Positions 19,614 to 27,912 of a stretch of 64,000 nucleotides of DNA are shown here, piece by piece. The stretch's first letter is position 1; every line of letters starts with the position of its first letter. The DNA is taken from contig NZ_JAADJV010000001.1 in assembly GCF_011684115.1 (NCBI RefSeq), positions 496,001 to 560,000 on the forward strand, read 5' to 3'. Made by a program: the position numbers and the translations under genes. The stretch is from Rahnella aceris. Lineage in GTDB: Bacteria > Pseudomonadota > Gammaproteobacteria > Enterobacterales > Enterobacteriaceae. The notes beneath the pieces were generated by a model. It searched no databases. It saw nothing but the letters and a program-made list of their open reading frames with translations, and was not told the DNA's origin.

Positions 19614-19926
19614 TTGCAGGAGGCCGCTGCAACGGGGAGGCTTTCAACCCCTTTGATCGAGAATATTTCGGTTTCTCAATAACGGTTATCACGCGGCCTC
19701 TCGCGCCGAAACTGCCCAAAGGAGGGAAGTGCTTTCCCTCCTTTGGATTCCTCCCCGCCTTTACAAAAAGTGCTTCGCTCGCAGGCTATGTTTCAGGTAC
19801 CACCGTGACAGGCTGGAAATCTTGCCGCTGCGCGGTGCCTTCTCTCGGTCCTGAAGCCATAGGTCTTCAGGCCGCTCCGTTCAGCAAGATTTCTGAATCG
19901 CCCTCACGATCATAAACATGAGATCT
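19614..19926. other. Gene-free region rich in inverted repeats
   Basis: I find no supported gene here. There are several strong inverted repeats: GTTGCAG/CTGCAAC at 19613-19633, AAAGGAGGGAA/TTCCCTCCTTT at 19718-19744, and a nested structure at 19816-19893. A minus-strand open frame at 19531-19719 overlaps the chemoreceptor and looks spurious. Confidence 0.6.
19816..19893. other. Nested stem-loop, possible structured RNA or DNA site
   Basis: Outer arms GAAATCTTGC (19816-19825) and GCAAGATTTC (19884-19893) are perfect complements. They enclose an inner stem CGG-t-CCTGAAG / CTTCAGG-CCG (19846-19856 with 19865-19874) and an 8-nt loop. No T-run follows, so it is not a simple terminator. Its function is unknown. 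Confidence 0.5.
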
Positions 19927-19960
19927 GCTCCTCCCCCTGCGAAGGGGGAGGAGCATTAAG
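19927..19960. repeat. GC-rich palindromic intergenic repeat, copy 4 (single unit)
   Basis: This is a perfect inverted repeat with 11-base arms GCTCCTCCCCC and GGGGGAGGAGC around TGCGAA, followed by ATTAAGG. It lies just after the immunity-gene stop. Confidence 0.85.
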
Positions 19961-19961
19961 G

Positions 19962-20291
19962 TCAAAAGTAGAAGAATACGCCGGTATTGTACTCAATCGC
20001 TTTATTTATTTGAGACACCAATACTTCAGCACTGGTACAATCTGATGGAGAAACTTGCCCCAGAATACTCTTAGCCAATCTTAAATCACGAATGCCAACA
20101 ATTTTCTCATCTTCGAATTCGTCTATGTTAATTTCGATGAACTGGTTCAATCGACTGATAACACCTGTATCGATAAGAGACTGAAATTGTTCATCAGTTA
20201 TCGTAACTTCGATCAAATCATCCTCAAGAGATACATCAAGATCAAGACGTTGCATGGCATCTTGGCTGGTTGGTACAGAGATACATTTCAT
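19962..20291 (-). CDS. Small acidic protein, candidate immunity protein
   Basis: I do not recognise a named family. The 109-residue protein is rich in Asp and Glu, has no signal peptide, and begins MKCISVPTSQDAMQRLDLDV. Its ATG at 20291 lies one base after the stop of the toxin-like gene, with AGGACG as ribosome site inside that gene. Translation is therefore probably coupled. Small size, acidity and tight position behind a toxin-like gene fit an immunity protein that neutralises the neighbour. An ATG 16 codons upstream would overlap the toxin gene and is less likely. The role is inferred from context only. Confidence 0.6.
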   Translation of the reverse strand: MKCISVPTSQDAMQRLDLDVSLEDDLIEVTITDEQFQSLIDTGVISRLNQFIEINIDEFEDEKIVGIRDLRLAKSILGQVSPSDCTSAEVLVSQINKAIEYNTGVFFYF

Positions 20292-20292
20292 G

Positions 20293-21381
20293 TTATTTAC
20301 GTCCTGGAATGTTAAAATGAGTGACTTCATTATATTCACTCTGAGTCCTTCCTATCTGCTTACCCCCTTCGAGTATTTTGTTATTTGGAACAATACCGTC
20401 AAGATCTAAATAGGTTCTTTTGCCTGGCAGGGAGGGGTTATTGATGCGGAAATAGTCGCCGCTTAAGTCTTCAACGACTTGTACACCAGTCTCAGGGTGA
20501 GCGTAAATTCGTTTTCCTGAGTTCGTCGTTGTAACCAAAGGATGATTTCCGGCAAATTTTTTCAATGCTGCATCCAGATCCGCAGTCCGCCAATTTCCCG
20601 AAAATTTCTTAGCGCGGACAGCCCCTGCTGCTGATGTGCTCTGTCTTGGAGCTAGTTTTTCTAACTGAGAAATTTCACTGACAGCCCCTAACCCACTGAG
20701 CCCGAGCCCGGCAACCACTGACGTGATTGCAATAGCAGAACCCACAGTTGTCTCATTTAATACCTGATCATAACCGGCCTGAACATCACCGCCGAGTTGC
20801 TGCGCTGTTTTGGCATAACCTTCAATGTTTCCATTGTAAATACCCCCGGCGGCCAACAAACGGCCTGCCGCTTTGCTGTTGATCTCCCTTGCCACCTGAG
20901 CATATTGTTTTGGTTCTGCGCTGGAACTGCCATAAGGGATCCGCTGAGTCGGTGAAGCCTTCACGCCGTTTCGTCTGGCAACGGCGTTGTTATAACCGTC
21001 AATAATTTCGCGAAGATACCATTCGTCATACCCGTTCGGGTTTTCACATACCAGATCGCCATTTCCATCTACATAGAAAGGATTATTAAATGAACACCAA
21101 TCCTCCCAATGATCAATGCCAATCAGCCAGCCTATTCGAAGAGAGTCTTTGACGGTATCGTAAACCTCATCGGCATATCCACTTTGCGCACGTCGCCACG
21201 TTTGCGGGCATGAAGACAAACGCTCAGGTAACTCGAAATACCCAAAACGGTTGTAATGACTTTGATCAAGGTCATAATGCTTTTTTACCTGATCCATTGC
21301 TCTGTCTGGTGATAAAACGAGGGGGTAATCTTCGGGGGTTAGCTGCCATTCAATATCACTATGTCTATAGAGAGTAAACAT
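20293..21381 (-). CDS. Polymorphic-toxin-like protein with an unassigned C-terminal domain
   Basis: The protein has 362 residues. The first 150 or so match nothing I can name. A middle part with small residues and a hydrophobic stretch (VGSAIAITSVVAGLGLSGLG, about 213-232) resembles the helical linkers of secreted polymorphic toxins. The last 110 residues, from about SAAGAVRAKKFSGNW, form a compact basic domain with HPETGVQVVEDLSGDYFRI and RTYLDLDG, typical in style of nuclease-like toxin tips. A candidate immunity gene follows directly. No VgrG, PAAR, Rhs, CdiB or two-partner secretion gene is nearby, so its delivery route is unknown. The toxin call is inference. Confidence 0.55.
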   Translation of the reverse strand: MFTLYRHSDIEWQLTPEDYPLVLSPDRAMDQVKKHYDLDQSHYNRFGYFELPERLSSCPQTWRRAQSGYADEVYDTVKDSLRIGWLIGIDHWEDWCSFNNPFYVDGNGDLVCENPNGYDEWYLREIIDGYNNAVARRNGVKASPTQRIPYGSSSAEPKQYAQVAREINSKAAGRLLAAGGIYNGNIEGYAKTAQQLGGDVQAGYDQVLNETTVGSAIAITSVVAGLGLSGLGAVSEISQLEKLAPRQSTSAAGAVRAKKFSGNWRTADLDAALKKFAGNHPLVTTTNSGKRIYAHPETGVQVVEDLSGDYFRINNPSLPGKRTYLDLDGIVPNNKILEGGKQIGRTQSEYNEVTHFNIPGRK

Positions 21382-21696
21382 GTTCCACCTGCTAATCCTT
21401 GCGGGTTGAGTTGATCAAGTTTTAATCATACCTCTTTTCCTGAATTAACCTAAATCTCCCTCATATAAGCCAAATTTAAAAGGTTTACTCATGCATTTAA
21501 CCCTTAATAGGCTATTTAATATTGTCTGGCGGGGAAGAATTACGTGAACGTCGTCATCCACTACATGACCACGAAATGAGCAGGATAGGGAAGTGAAGTT
21601 TTGGGTAATAAAGTGTGGTGACTCCCTCCCCTGCGACTGCCTCTTGATGGAGAGATCTGATAAAGAGGCAGTTCGCAGGGGGAGGAGCAAGTAGCA
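21382..21696. other. Intergenic region between the toxin-like gene and glnQ
   Basis: This 315-base, AT-rich region has no supported gene. It contains the interrupted palindromic repeat at 21622-21688. A minus-strand open frame at 21445-21690 is made largely of that repeat and is not considered real. Confidence 0.6.
21622..21688. repeat. GC-rich palindromic repeat, copy 5, extended by an inner hairpin
   Basis: The outer arms are those of the repeat family (CTCCCTCCCCTGCGA and TTCGCAGGGGGAGGAGC). Between them lies a second inverted repeat, CTGCCTCTT and AAGAGGCAG, with a 17-nt loop. The whole forms a nearly continuous 24-bp stem starting 9 bases after the glnQ stop. It could end or stabilise the glnHPQ transcript. 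Confidence 0.8.
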
Positions 21697-22419
21697 TCAG
21701 GAAACGTGTTGCAGGAACTCGCGCAGACGTTCGCTCGGCGGGTTGTTCACCAGATCAGCCGGTTTACCGTCTTCAGCAATACGGCCTTTGTCGATAAAGA
21801 TTAAGCGTGAAGCCACTTTCTCGGCAAAGCCGACTTCGTGGGTCACGATAACCATTGTCATGCCTTCTTCTGCCAGCTGCTTCATGACGGTCAGCACTTC
21901 GTGACGCAGTTCAGGATCCAGCGCCGAGGTTGGCTCATCAAACAGCATCAGTTTTGGCTTAACCGCCAGTGCACGGGCAATCGCCACGCGCTGCTGCTGG
22001 CCACCGGAAAGCTCTGACGGATAGTGGTTGGCGCGTTCAGACAGACCCACTTTTGCCAGCAGTTCTTTCGCCAGTTTATTGGCTTCATCTTTCGACGCAC
22101 CACGAACGCGGATCGGGCCGAAAGCCACGTTTTCCAGCGCTGTCATGTGCGGGAACAGGTAGAACTGCTGGAACACCATACCGGCTTCCTGGCGGATCAG
22201 ACGTTCATCGACTTTCGGGTCGTTCACTTTCAGGCCATCAACAATCAGCTCACCGGACGTGATTTCTTCCAGCTTGTTGATGCAGCGCAGCAGTGTGGAT
22301 TTACCGGAGCCGGATGGCCCGATGATAACCACGACTTCACCCTGAGAAATGTTCAGATCGATGTCGTGGAGCACCTGGGTTTTACCAAAGTGTTTTGAGA
22401 CGTTCTTGAATTCAATCAT
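21697..22419 (-). CDS. glnQ: Glutamine ABC transporter ATP-binding protein GlnQ
   Basis: This is the cytoplasmic ATPase of the high-affinity glutamine importer GlnHPQ. The 240 residues begin [20 protein letters not shown]. They show Walker [10 protein letters not shown], signature LSGGQQQR, Walker [13 protein letters not shown] and the switch His in VTHE. The length equals E. coli GlnQ. The ATG at 22419 overlaps the glnP stop by four bases (ATGA), which fixes the start. It is the last gene of the glnHPQ operon. Confidence 0.97.
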   Translation of the reverse strand: MIEFKNVSKHFGKTQVLHDIDLNISQGEVVVIIGPSGSGKSTLLRCINKLEEITSGELIVDGLKVNDPKVDERLIRQEAGMVFQQFYLFPHMTALENVAFGPIRVRGASKDEANKLAKELLAKVGLSERANHYPSELSGGQQQRVAIARALAVKPKLMLFDEPTSALDPELRHEVLTVMKQLAEEGMTMVIVTHEVGFAEKVASRLIFIDKGRIAEDGKPADLVNNPPSERLREFLQHVS

Positions 22420-23075
22420 ATAATTTTCAGTTTGCGTTCTAAGCGGCGCAGAACAAAGCTCAGAGCCAGCGTGATGATCAGATAGATAACAGCAACCGCA
22501 CTCCAGATTTCCATGGCGCGGAAGTTGCCGGCGATGATTTCCTGGCCCTGACGGGTCAGCTCGGCGACACCGATAACGATAAACAGCGAGGTATCTTTGA
22601 TACTCACAATCCACTGGTTACCCAACGGTGGCAGCATGCGGCGCAATGCCAGCGGCATGATGATGTAACGCAGCGTTGCACGGCGCGACAGACCCAGCGC
22701 CAGACCCGCTTCACGGAAACCGTTGTGAATCGACAACACCGCGCCGCGCGTAATTTCAGCAATATAAGCACCGGAGTTGATGATGATCGTCACCACCGCC
22801 GCGCTGAACGGGTCGATCCGCAGATCGGGCACCATCATCGGCAGGGCGAAATAAATGAACATTACCTGTACGACGATAGGCGTACCGCGAATGAGCTCGA
22901 TAAAGACCAGTGCGACGTTGCTGCTAAACCAGCCACCAAACGCGCGGGCAAAACCCGCAATCACACCAATAATCAGACCGCCAACCAGACCGAGGACCGA
23001 AATCCACAATGTCATTTTGGCGCCTTCGAGCAGGATAGGCAGAGCGGGCCAAATTACGCTCCAGTCAAACTGCAT
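22416..23075 (-). CDS. glnP: Glutamine ABC transporter permease GlnP
   Basis: This is the inner-membrane permease of the glutamine importer, 219 residues with about five membrane segments, and is expected to act as a homodimer. The HisM/GlnP-type coupling region [20 protein letters not shown] is present, as are the N-terminal [20 protein letters not shown] and the segment [14 protein letters not shown]. The ATG at 23075 has AGGAGA before it. It follows glnH after a 108-base gap that carries a stem-loop. Confidence 0.97.
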   Translation of the reverse strand: MQFDWSVIWPALPILLEGAKMTLWISVLGLVGGLIIGVIAGFARAFGGWFSSNVALVFIELIRGTPIVVQVMFIYFALPMMVPDLRIDPFSAAVVTIIINSGAYIAEITRGAVLSIHNGFREAGLALGLSRRATLRYIIMPLALRRMLPPLGNQWIVSIKDTSLFIVIGVAELTRQGQEIIAGNFRAMEIWSAVAVIYLIITLALSFVLRRLERKLKII

Positions 23076-23103
23076 GGATTATCTCCTGGTAAAACCACAA
23101 ACT

Positions 23104-23134
23104 GCGCCTGTGCAGATTTGCATCTGACAGGCGC
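23104..23134 (-). other. glnH-glnP intercistronic stem-loop
   Basis: GCGCCTGT-g-CAGAT pairs with ATCTG-ACAGGCGC around a TTGC loop, giving 13 bp with one bulge. No T-run follows on the minus strand. It probably stabilises the glnH message and lowers expression of the downstream genes, as is usual for binding-protein operons. Confidence 0.6.
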
Positions 23135-23183
23135 TTCTTATCAAGTGCTCTTTCTGAAAAGGAACGACTTAAATGAAAAGGAC

Positions 23184-23927
23184 TTATTTAGGTTCGGTAT
23201 CAAACCATTTTTTGTAGATTGCTGCGTAAGTACCATTCTCTTTGATGGTTTTCAGCGCGGCGTTGGCTTTCTCACGCAGGTCACTGCCTTGCGGGAATGC
23301 GATACCGTATTGCTGGCCAGCCAGTGAATCGCCGACCGCTTTGAACTGACCTTTACCGGCCGTTTTGATGAAGTACAGAATGTTTGGCGTGTCGTGCATG
23401 ACCGCATCAGCACGGCCCGTGCCCAGTTCCATGTAAGCGCTGTCGATGTTCGGGAACTGACGCAGATCTTTGGTCTGCACGTTGGCTTTCATGTAATCAA
23501 CGGAGCTGGTACCGCTTTTCACTGCAACGGTTTTACCTTTCAGATCAGCAACGCTTTTGATGGCGTCGTTATTGCTCTTAACCATCACCATCAGGCCGCT
23601 GTTGTAATAGCCGTCAGAGAAGTCGATGGCTTTTTTACGTTCAGGCGTGATGGTGATACCCGCCAGCGCCAGATCGATGTTGTGTGTTTGCAGGGCAGGA
23701 ATGATGCCGCCGAAGTCCATTGGTTTCAGTTCATAGGAGACTTTCATCTCTTTAGCGACCGCGTCCCACAGGTCAATGTCGAAGCCGACGTACTTATCGC
23801 CTTGTTTGAATTCAAACGGTACAAACGCAGTGTCGGTAGCTACGATCAGTTTTTTATCTGCTGCGTGGGAGCTAACGGCAAAGGCCAGAGTTAACGCGGC
23901 CAGGGAAACTTTTAAGAGTGACTTCAT
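23184..23927 (-). CDS. glnH: Glutamine-binding periplasmic protein GlnH
   Basis: This is the periplasmic binding protein that delivers glutamine to GlnPQ. The 247 residues have a 22-residue signal peptide ([20 protein letters not shown], then HA) and a mature start [18 protein letters not shown]. Ligand-site segments [19 protein letters not shown] and [13 protein letters not shown] are kept, closely matching E. coli GlnH (248 aa). I chose the ATG at 23927 over one seven codons upstream because the signal peptide then matches the family. It is the first gene of the operon and is preceded by a sigma-54 promoter. Confidence 0.97.
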   Translation of the reverse strand: MKSLLKVSLAALTLAFAVSSHAADKKLIVATDTAFVPFEFKQGDKYVGFDIDLWDAVAKEMKVSYELKPMDFGGIIPALQTHNIDLALAGITITPERKKAIDFSDGYYNSGLMVMVKSNNDAIKSVADLKGKTVAVKSGTSSVDYMKANVQTKDLRQFPNIDSAYMELGTGRADAVMHDTPNILYFIKTAGKGQFKAVGDSLAGQQYGIAFPQGSDLREKANAALKTIKENGTYAAIYKKWFDTEPK

Positions 23928-23982
23928 CAGTGAATTTCCTTTGTACATATTATGGGAACGACTTTATATTACGGCGCTTTGA

Positions 23983-23998
23983 TGCAATATTCATGCCA
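23983..23998 (-). promoter_or_regulatory. Sigma-54 promoter of glnHPQ
   Basis: On the minus strand the sequence is TGGCATGAATATTGCA, matching TGGCAC-N5-TTGCW with the GG and GC at the required spacing. It lies about 56 bases before the glnH ATG. E. coli glnH is known to have such a nitrogen-controlled promoter. Confidence 0.8.
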
Positions 23999-24070
23999 AA
24001 TGATAGGTATATTAAAATTCAATGGCTTATCGCTTTGCTGAACCGATCAGGCAGTGATTAAAAATCAGAT

Positions 24071-24087
24071 TGCACCAGTTTGGCGCA
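24071..24087. promoter_or_regulatory. NtrC binding site upstream of glnH
   Basis: TGCACCAGTTTGGCGCA matches the NtrC consensus TGCACCA-N3-TGGTGCA except for one base. It is about 75-100 bases upstream of the sigma-54 promoter, a usual enhancer position. A further half site (TGGTGCA) lies near 24115. Confidence 0.65.
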
Positions 24088-24328
24088 TTGCTGCACGTCG
24101 CCATGTTCTCTCATGGTGCACGGCTTCATCATTAACCATATGATGTATTTTAAACAATCATTAATTAACAAATGCGCTGCTCAAATGATAACTTGCTCTA
24201 ACTTTATTGGTACATGAGCAAAACCTGTGCTCAGTTTTGAAGCAAATGTAAAGAGAAAAGCGGGGGTAATAACGGGGGGAATGACTTGTGTTGAACCATA
24301 ATGGTGCGTCAACGTATAAGGTAAAGTT

Positions 24329-24595
24329 CTAGCGCAACTGGCTGTCTTTACTGCCACGACGATTGTAGCCCGCGTGATCTTGCTGCTTTTTATCCAGGGC
24401 GGCCTGACAGGTGACGCAATACTGTACGCCCTGAAGGGCTTTCCGGCGCGCCTCCGGAATGGGTTCGCCACACTCCTTACAATAATGCGCACTTTCGCCA
24501 TGCCCGAGAGACTGACGTGCGCGATCAACGGCATCATTGACCGTTGAATCAATCTGATCCTGCACTGCGCCATCTTGCGCCCATCCGCTTGCCAT
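24329..24595 (-). CDS. ybiI: DksA/TraR-family zinc finger protein YbiI
   Basis: This is an 88-residue protein with a C4 zinc finger (CKEC...CVTC, about residues 39-63) of the DksA/TraR type. It ends GYNRRGSKDSQLR exactly as E. coli YbiI does, and the length is the same. It lacks the long coiled coil of DksA, so transcription control through the RNA polymerase secondary channel is uncertain. The ATG at 24595 gives MASGWAQDGAVQDQIDS, matching the homologue. In E. coli ybiI lies near dinG-ybiB. Here it is between glnH and the capsule locus. Confidence 0.93.
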   Translation of the reverse strand: MASGWAQDGAVQDQIDSTVNDAVDRARQSLGHGESAHYCKECGEPIPEARRKALQGVQYCVTCQAALDKKQQDHAGYNRRGSKDSQLR

Positions 24596-25017
24596 AGTGA
24601 CCACTTTTCCTAAGAGTTATCCGATAGAGTTTGTGTTATTTCGAGCTCTATGTTAAAAAAACCCATGAATTGAATGAATGTATTTCAGACATAAATAGAT
24701 TGTGTGAATTTGTTGCTTTTCGCATATTCGTGACCTCATGATCTGCCCGCGGAGCCTTGTTCCTGGCAGGTCTTAGCGACTTCTCATTCAGTTCCCCTCG
24801 CTGCCTCGCAGCTACGACCGGCCAGACCAGGAAATGGATTTCGTCAGACACATGTGCTTGCTTGGCTAACCATGATAAGTGCCCACTCTTAAGTGTAGTC
24901 CTAAACACGATGAAGATTTCGCACCGTGATCCATTGGCTGGGGATATCAACGCAGTTTCACGGTACTTTTAATAAAGCACGATAATAAAAACGTGCAGTT
25001 TGTCATGATGATAATAA
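24596..25017. other. Intergenic region before kpsE
   Basis: This 422-base region should contain the capsule region 1 promoter. I see no ops/JUMPstart element here and no gene. A minus-strand open frame at 24648-24950 has no recognisable features. The last 60 bases before kpsE are AT-rich and carry only a weak ribosome site. Confidence 0.55.
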
Positions 25018-26181
25018 ATGTTTATTGAAAAAATGAAGTCAGCATGGCCCGGGGAACATATCGCCCGGGTTCGTCGGTCTCCGTATTTTAGTATGGCAAC
25101 GCTGAACCGCAATTTGGGTAAAATTGTCATTGGCCTGCCGATGGCGTTACTGATCATCTATCTGGTGATTTTCAGTCGTCCGCGTTATCTCAGTGAATCC
25201 ACCGTTGCGATCAAAAGTTCTAACGACATCAGCGGCACCAGCCTGAATGTCGGCTTACTGTTGGGGGCAGGAAACCCGGGCACAGCCCAGGATGCGATGT
25301 ATTTAAAAGAATACATCAACTCACCTGACATGCTGACCGCGCTGGATAAGCAACTCGATTTCCATTCCGTGTTCGGCAGGAGCGGCTTAGATTTCCTCTA
25401 TCATTTGCCCAAAGATGCCAGCCGCGAGCAGTTTTTAAATTATTATCGCGATCGTATTGCCGTCACGTATGACGATAAATCTGGCCTGCTGACTATCGGC
25501 ACACAGGGCTTCACCCCGCAGTTCGCTGAGCAGTTTAACAAAGCCGTTCTCAAAGAATCTGAACGCTTCATCAATGAAATTTCTCATAAGATCGCCCGCG
25601 ATCAGCAGGCATTTGCTGAAAACGAAATGCTTGAGGCCCGTGCACGTCTCAATGCGAGTAAAGCGCAGTTGCTGGCGTATCAGAACCACAACAATATTCT
25701 CGACCCTGAAGCGCAGGCGATTGCCGCCACCACGCTGGTGAACACGCTCGTCGGGCAAAAAATTCAGATGGAAGCGGAGTTACGCAATCTGCTGACTTAC
25801 CTGCGTGACGATGCGCCACAGGTGATCAGTGCGCAAAATGCGATTACGTCTCTGGGCAAACAGATTGATCAGGAAAAAAGTAAAATTACTGCGCCTGATG
25901 GCCGTCAGCTCAATACCATGGCCGTGGATTTCGAAGAGATTAAGTCGAAAGTGCAGTTTGATACTGAACTCTACAAACTCACCCTGACATCCATTGAAAA
26001 GACGCGTGTTGAAGCTGCCCGCAAACTGAAAGTGCTGTCGGTGATCAGTTCGCCTCAGTTACCGCAAGAAACCACCTTCCCGAATGTCCCTTATATGATC
26101 GCCAGCTGGTTGCTGGTGTGCTGTCTGCTGTTCGGAACGATTAAATTATTGCTGGCCGTTATCGATGACCATAAAGACTGA
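25018..26181 (+). CDS. kpsE: Capsule polysaccharide export inner-membrane protein KpsE
   Basis: This is a polysaccharide co-polymerase (PCP-3 type) that links the KpsMT exporter to the outer-membrane protein KpsD. The 387 residues have one membrane segment near residues 38-58, a long periplasmic coiled-coil region, and a second membrane segment near the C-terminus (ASWLLVCCLLFGTIKLLLAV). It matches E. coli K1/K5 KpsE along its length, including YLKEYINSPDMLTALDKQLD and the segment ESERFINEISHKIARDQ. It is the first gene of the plus-strand capsule operon. The usual leading gene kpsF is absent. The ATG at 25018 has a weak ribosome site; one at 25033 is possible. Confidence 0.95.
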   Translation: MFIEKMKSAWPGEHIARVRRSPYFSMATLNRNLGKIVIGLPMALLIIYLVIFSRPRYLSESTVAIKSSNDISGTSLNVGLLLGAGNPGTAQDAMYLKEYINSPDMLTALDKQLDFHSVFGRSGLDFLYHLPKDASREQFLNYYRDRIAVTYDDKSGLLTIGTQGFTPQFAEQFNKAVLKESERFINEISHKIARDQQAFAENEMLEARARLNASKAQLLAYQNHNNILDPEAQAIAATTLVNTLVGQKIQMEAELRNLLTYLRDDAPQVISAQNAITSLGKQIDQEKSKITAPDGRQLNTMAVDFEEIKSKVQFDTELYKLTLTSIEKTRVEAARKLKVLSVISSPQLPQETTFPNVPYMIASWLLVCCLLFGTIKLLLAVIDDHKD

Positions 26182-26235
26182 TGTGGTCTGTATCGCTTTC
26201 CCTTTTTGCCTGAAGAATCGCCTACAGAGTTTGTT

Positions 26236-27912
26236 ATGAAATTATTGAAGTCCGTTGTTATCTTGCTGGCCTTCCAGCTGACCCAGGCCAATGCCGTGGG
26301 GATCAATGCCGATCCGAATATGACCGGCGCGGCACCGTTGCCGACATTTTTAACCGGCCAGACGCAACAGACGAGTCCGGATACCGGCTTTGATGATTCC
26401 CCACCGCCTCCGGTTCCGGCAGTGATGAGCCGCATGTTCGGTGCGCAGTTATTTACCGGCGGTGCGGCTGCCGATAACGCGGCCAGTATCGGTTTCAACC
26501 CGAATTACATTGTTGGCCTCGGCGATCAGGTACAAATCCGTTTGTGGGGCGCGTTCAATTTTGACGGCGCGCTGACCGTTGACCCGAAAGGTAATATCTT
26601 CCTGCCAAACGTCGGCCCGCTGAAAGTCGCAGGCGTCTCGAACAGCCAGCTGAACAGCGTGATCACTACCAAGGTAAAACAGGTTTATCAGGCCAACGTC
26701 AACGTCTATGCCTCCCTGCTTCAGGCACAGCCGGTCAAAGTGTTTGTCACCGGTTATGTGACCAATCCCGGTTTATACGGCGGTGTGGCGTCTGACTCCC
26801 TGCTTTCCTATCTGAGTAAAGCCGGCGGCGTCGATACTGAACGCGGCAGTTATGTCGACATTGTGGTGAAACACAATGACCGCGTGCGTTCGCGCATTAA
26901 CCTGTATGACTTCCTGCTCAACGGCGATTTGCGTCTGTCGCAATTCTCTGACGGCGATACCATCGTGGTCGGGCCGCGTCAGCACACGTTCAGCGTGGAA
27001 GGCGATGTCTTTAACAGCTACGACTTTGAATTCCGCGACAGCACCATTCCGGTCAGCGAAGCCCTGAGCTGGGCACGCCCGAAACCGGGCGCGACGCACA
27101 TGACCATTATCCGCCAGCAGGGCAGCATGAAACGCAGCGAGTATTACCCGCTGGGGTCCGCACCGGGGCGCTCATTGCAGGATGGCGACAAACTGATTGT
27201 CAGTTCCGACCGTTATGCAGGCACCATTCAGGTTCGCATCGAAGGCGCGCATTCCGGTGAACACGCCGTGGTGCTGCCGTATGGCGCCACCATGAGCCAG
27301 CTGTTGCCAAAAATCCGCACCAACAGCATGTCGCAGATTAACGCCATCCAGCTTTACCGTCGTTCTGTCGCGCTTCGCCAGAAAGAGATGCTGGATCTGA
27401 CCTTGCAGAAACTCGAAGAAGCATCACTTTCCGCACAGTCCTCGACACAGGAAGAAGGGCGTTTGCGTGCGCAGGAAGCCCAGTTAGTCAGCCGTTTCGT
27501 GGCGAAGGCGCGTCAGGTGGTGCCGAAAGGCGAAGTGGTCCTGAGCGAAAATAATCTGAATGAAGTGATCCTGGAAGACGGCGATGTCATCAACATTCCG
27601 GAGAAAACCTCACTCGTGATGATCCACGGCGAAGTGCTGTTCCCGAATGCGGTGAGCTGGCAGAAAGGTCTGAGCCCGGATGATTACATTGAGAAAGTCG
27701 GTGGCTACACGCAAAAAGCCGGGAACTCGAAAGTCATCCTGATTAAACAAAACGGCGAAGCGATTAACGCGGAAGACGTGAAGACGTTGCAGCCGGGGGA
27801 TGAACTGATGGTTCTGCCGAAATACGAATCGAAAAATATCGAAATCACCCGTGGCATCTCGACGATCCTGTATCAGCTGGCCGTCGCCGCGAAAGTGGTG
27901 CTGACGATTTAA
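26236..27912 (+). CDS. kpsD: Capsule polysaccharide export outer-membrane protein KpsD
   Basis: This is an outer-membrane polysaccharide export (OPX) protein through which capsule polymer leaves the cell. The 558 residues equal the E. coli KpsD length. A signal peptide (to about LTQANA) is followed by a poly_export domain ([35 protein letters not shown]) and SLBB domains ([15 protein letters not shown] and [18 protein letters not shown]). The ATG at 26236 gives the family start. A frame ten codons longer is not supported. The stop overlaps the kpsC start (TAATG), so translation is coupled. Confidence 0.96.
   Translation: MKLLKSVVILLAFQLTQANAVGINADPNMTGAAPLPTFLTGQTQQTSPDTGFDDSPPPPVPAVMSRMFGAQLFTGGAAADNAASIGFNPNYIVGLGDQVQIRLWGAFNFDGALTVDPKGNIFLPNVGPLKVAGVSNSQLNSVITTKVKQVYQANVNVYASLLQAQPVKVFVTGYVTNPGLYGGVASDSLLSYLSKAGGVDTERGSYVDIVVKHNDRVRSRINLYDFLLNGDLRLSQFSDGDTIVVGPRQHTFSVEGDVFNSYDFEFRDSTIPVSEALSWARPKPGATHMTIIRQQGSMKRSEYYPLGSAPGRSLQDGDKLIVSSDRYAGTIQVRIEGAHSGEHAVVLPYGATMSQLLPKIRTNSMSQINAIQLYRRSVALRQKEMLDLTLQKLEEASLSAQSSTQEEGRLRAQEAQLVSRFVAKARQVVPKGEVVLSENNLNEVILEDGDVINIPEKTSLVMIHGEVLFPNAVSWQKGLSPDDYIEKVGGYTQKAGNSKVILIKQNGEAINAEDVKTLQPGDELMVLPKYESKNIEITRGISTILYQLAVAAKVVLTI

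Larger units (their letters stand above)
23928..24328. other. glnH promoter region
   Basis: This 401-base region between glnH and the ybiI stop has no gene. It holds a sigma-54 promoter and at least one NtrC-like site, described separately. The part from 24120 to 24328 shows nothing I can assign. Confidence 0.7.

Noticed and set aside
19531..19719. Minus-strand open frame of 62 codons overlapping the chemoreceptor end
   Set aside because: It overlaps a well supported gene and consists largely of the inverted-repeat-rich region.
19816..19893. tRNA-like cloverleaf
   Set aside because: The outer stem has 10 pairs. There is no anticodon arm of the right size, no paired T arm and no CCA end, so it is not a tRNA.
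21445..21690. Minus-strand open frame of 81 codons before the toxin-like gene
   Set aside because: Its first third is the palindromic repeat itself. No ribosome site or conserved feature was seen.
24648..24950. Open frame of 100 codons on the minus strand before kpsE
   Set aside because: No ribosome site, no domain, and its position is where a capsule promoter is expected.
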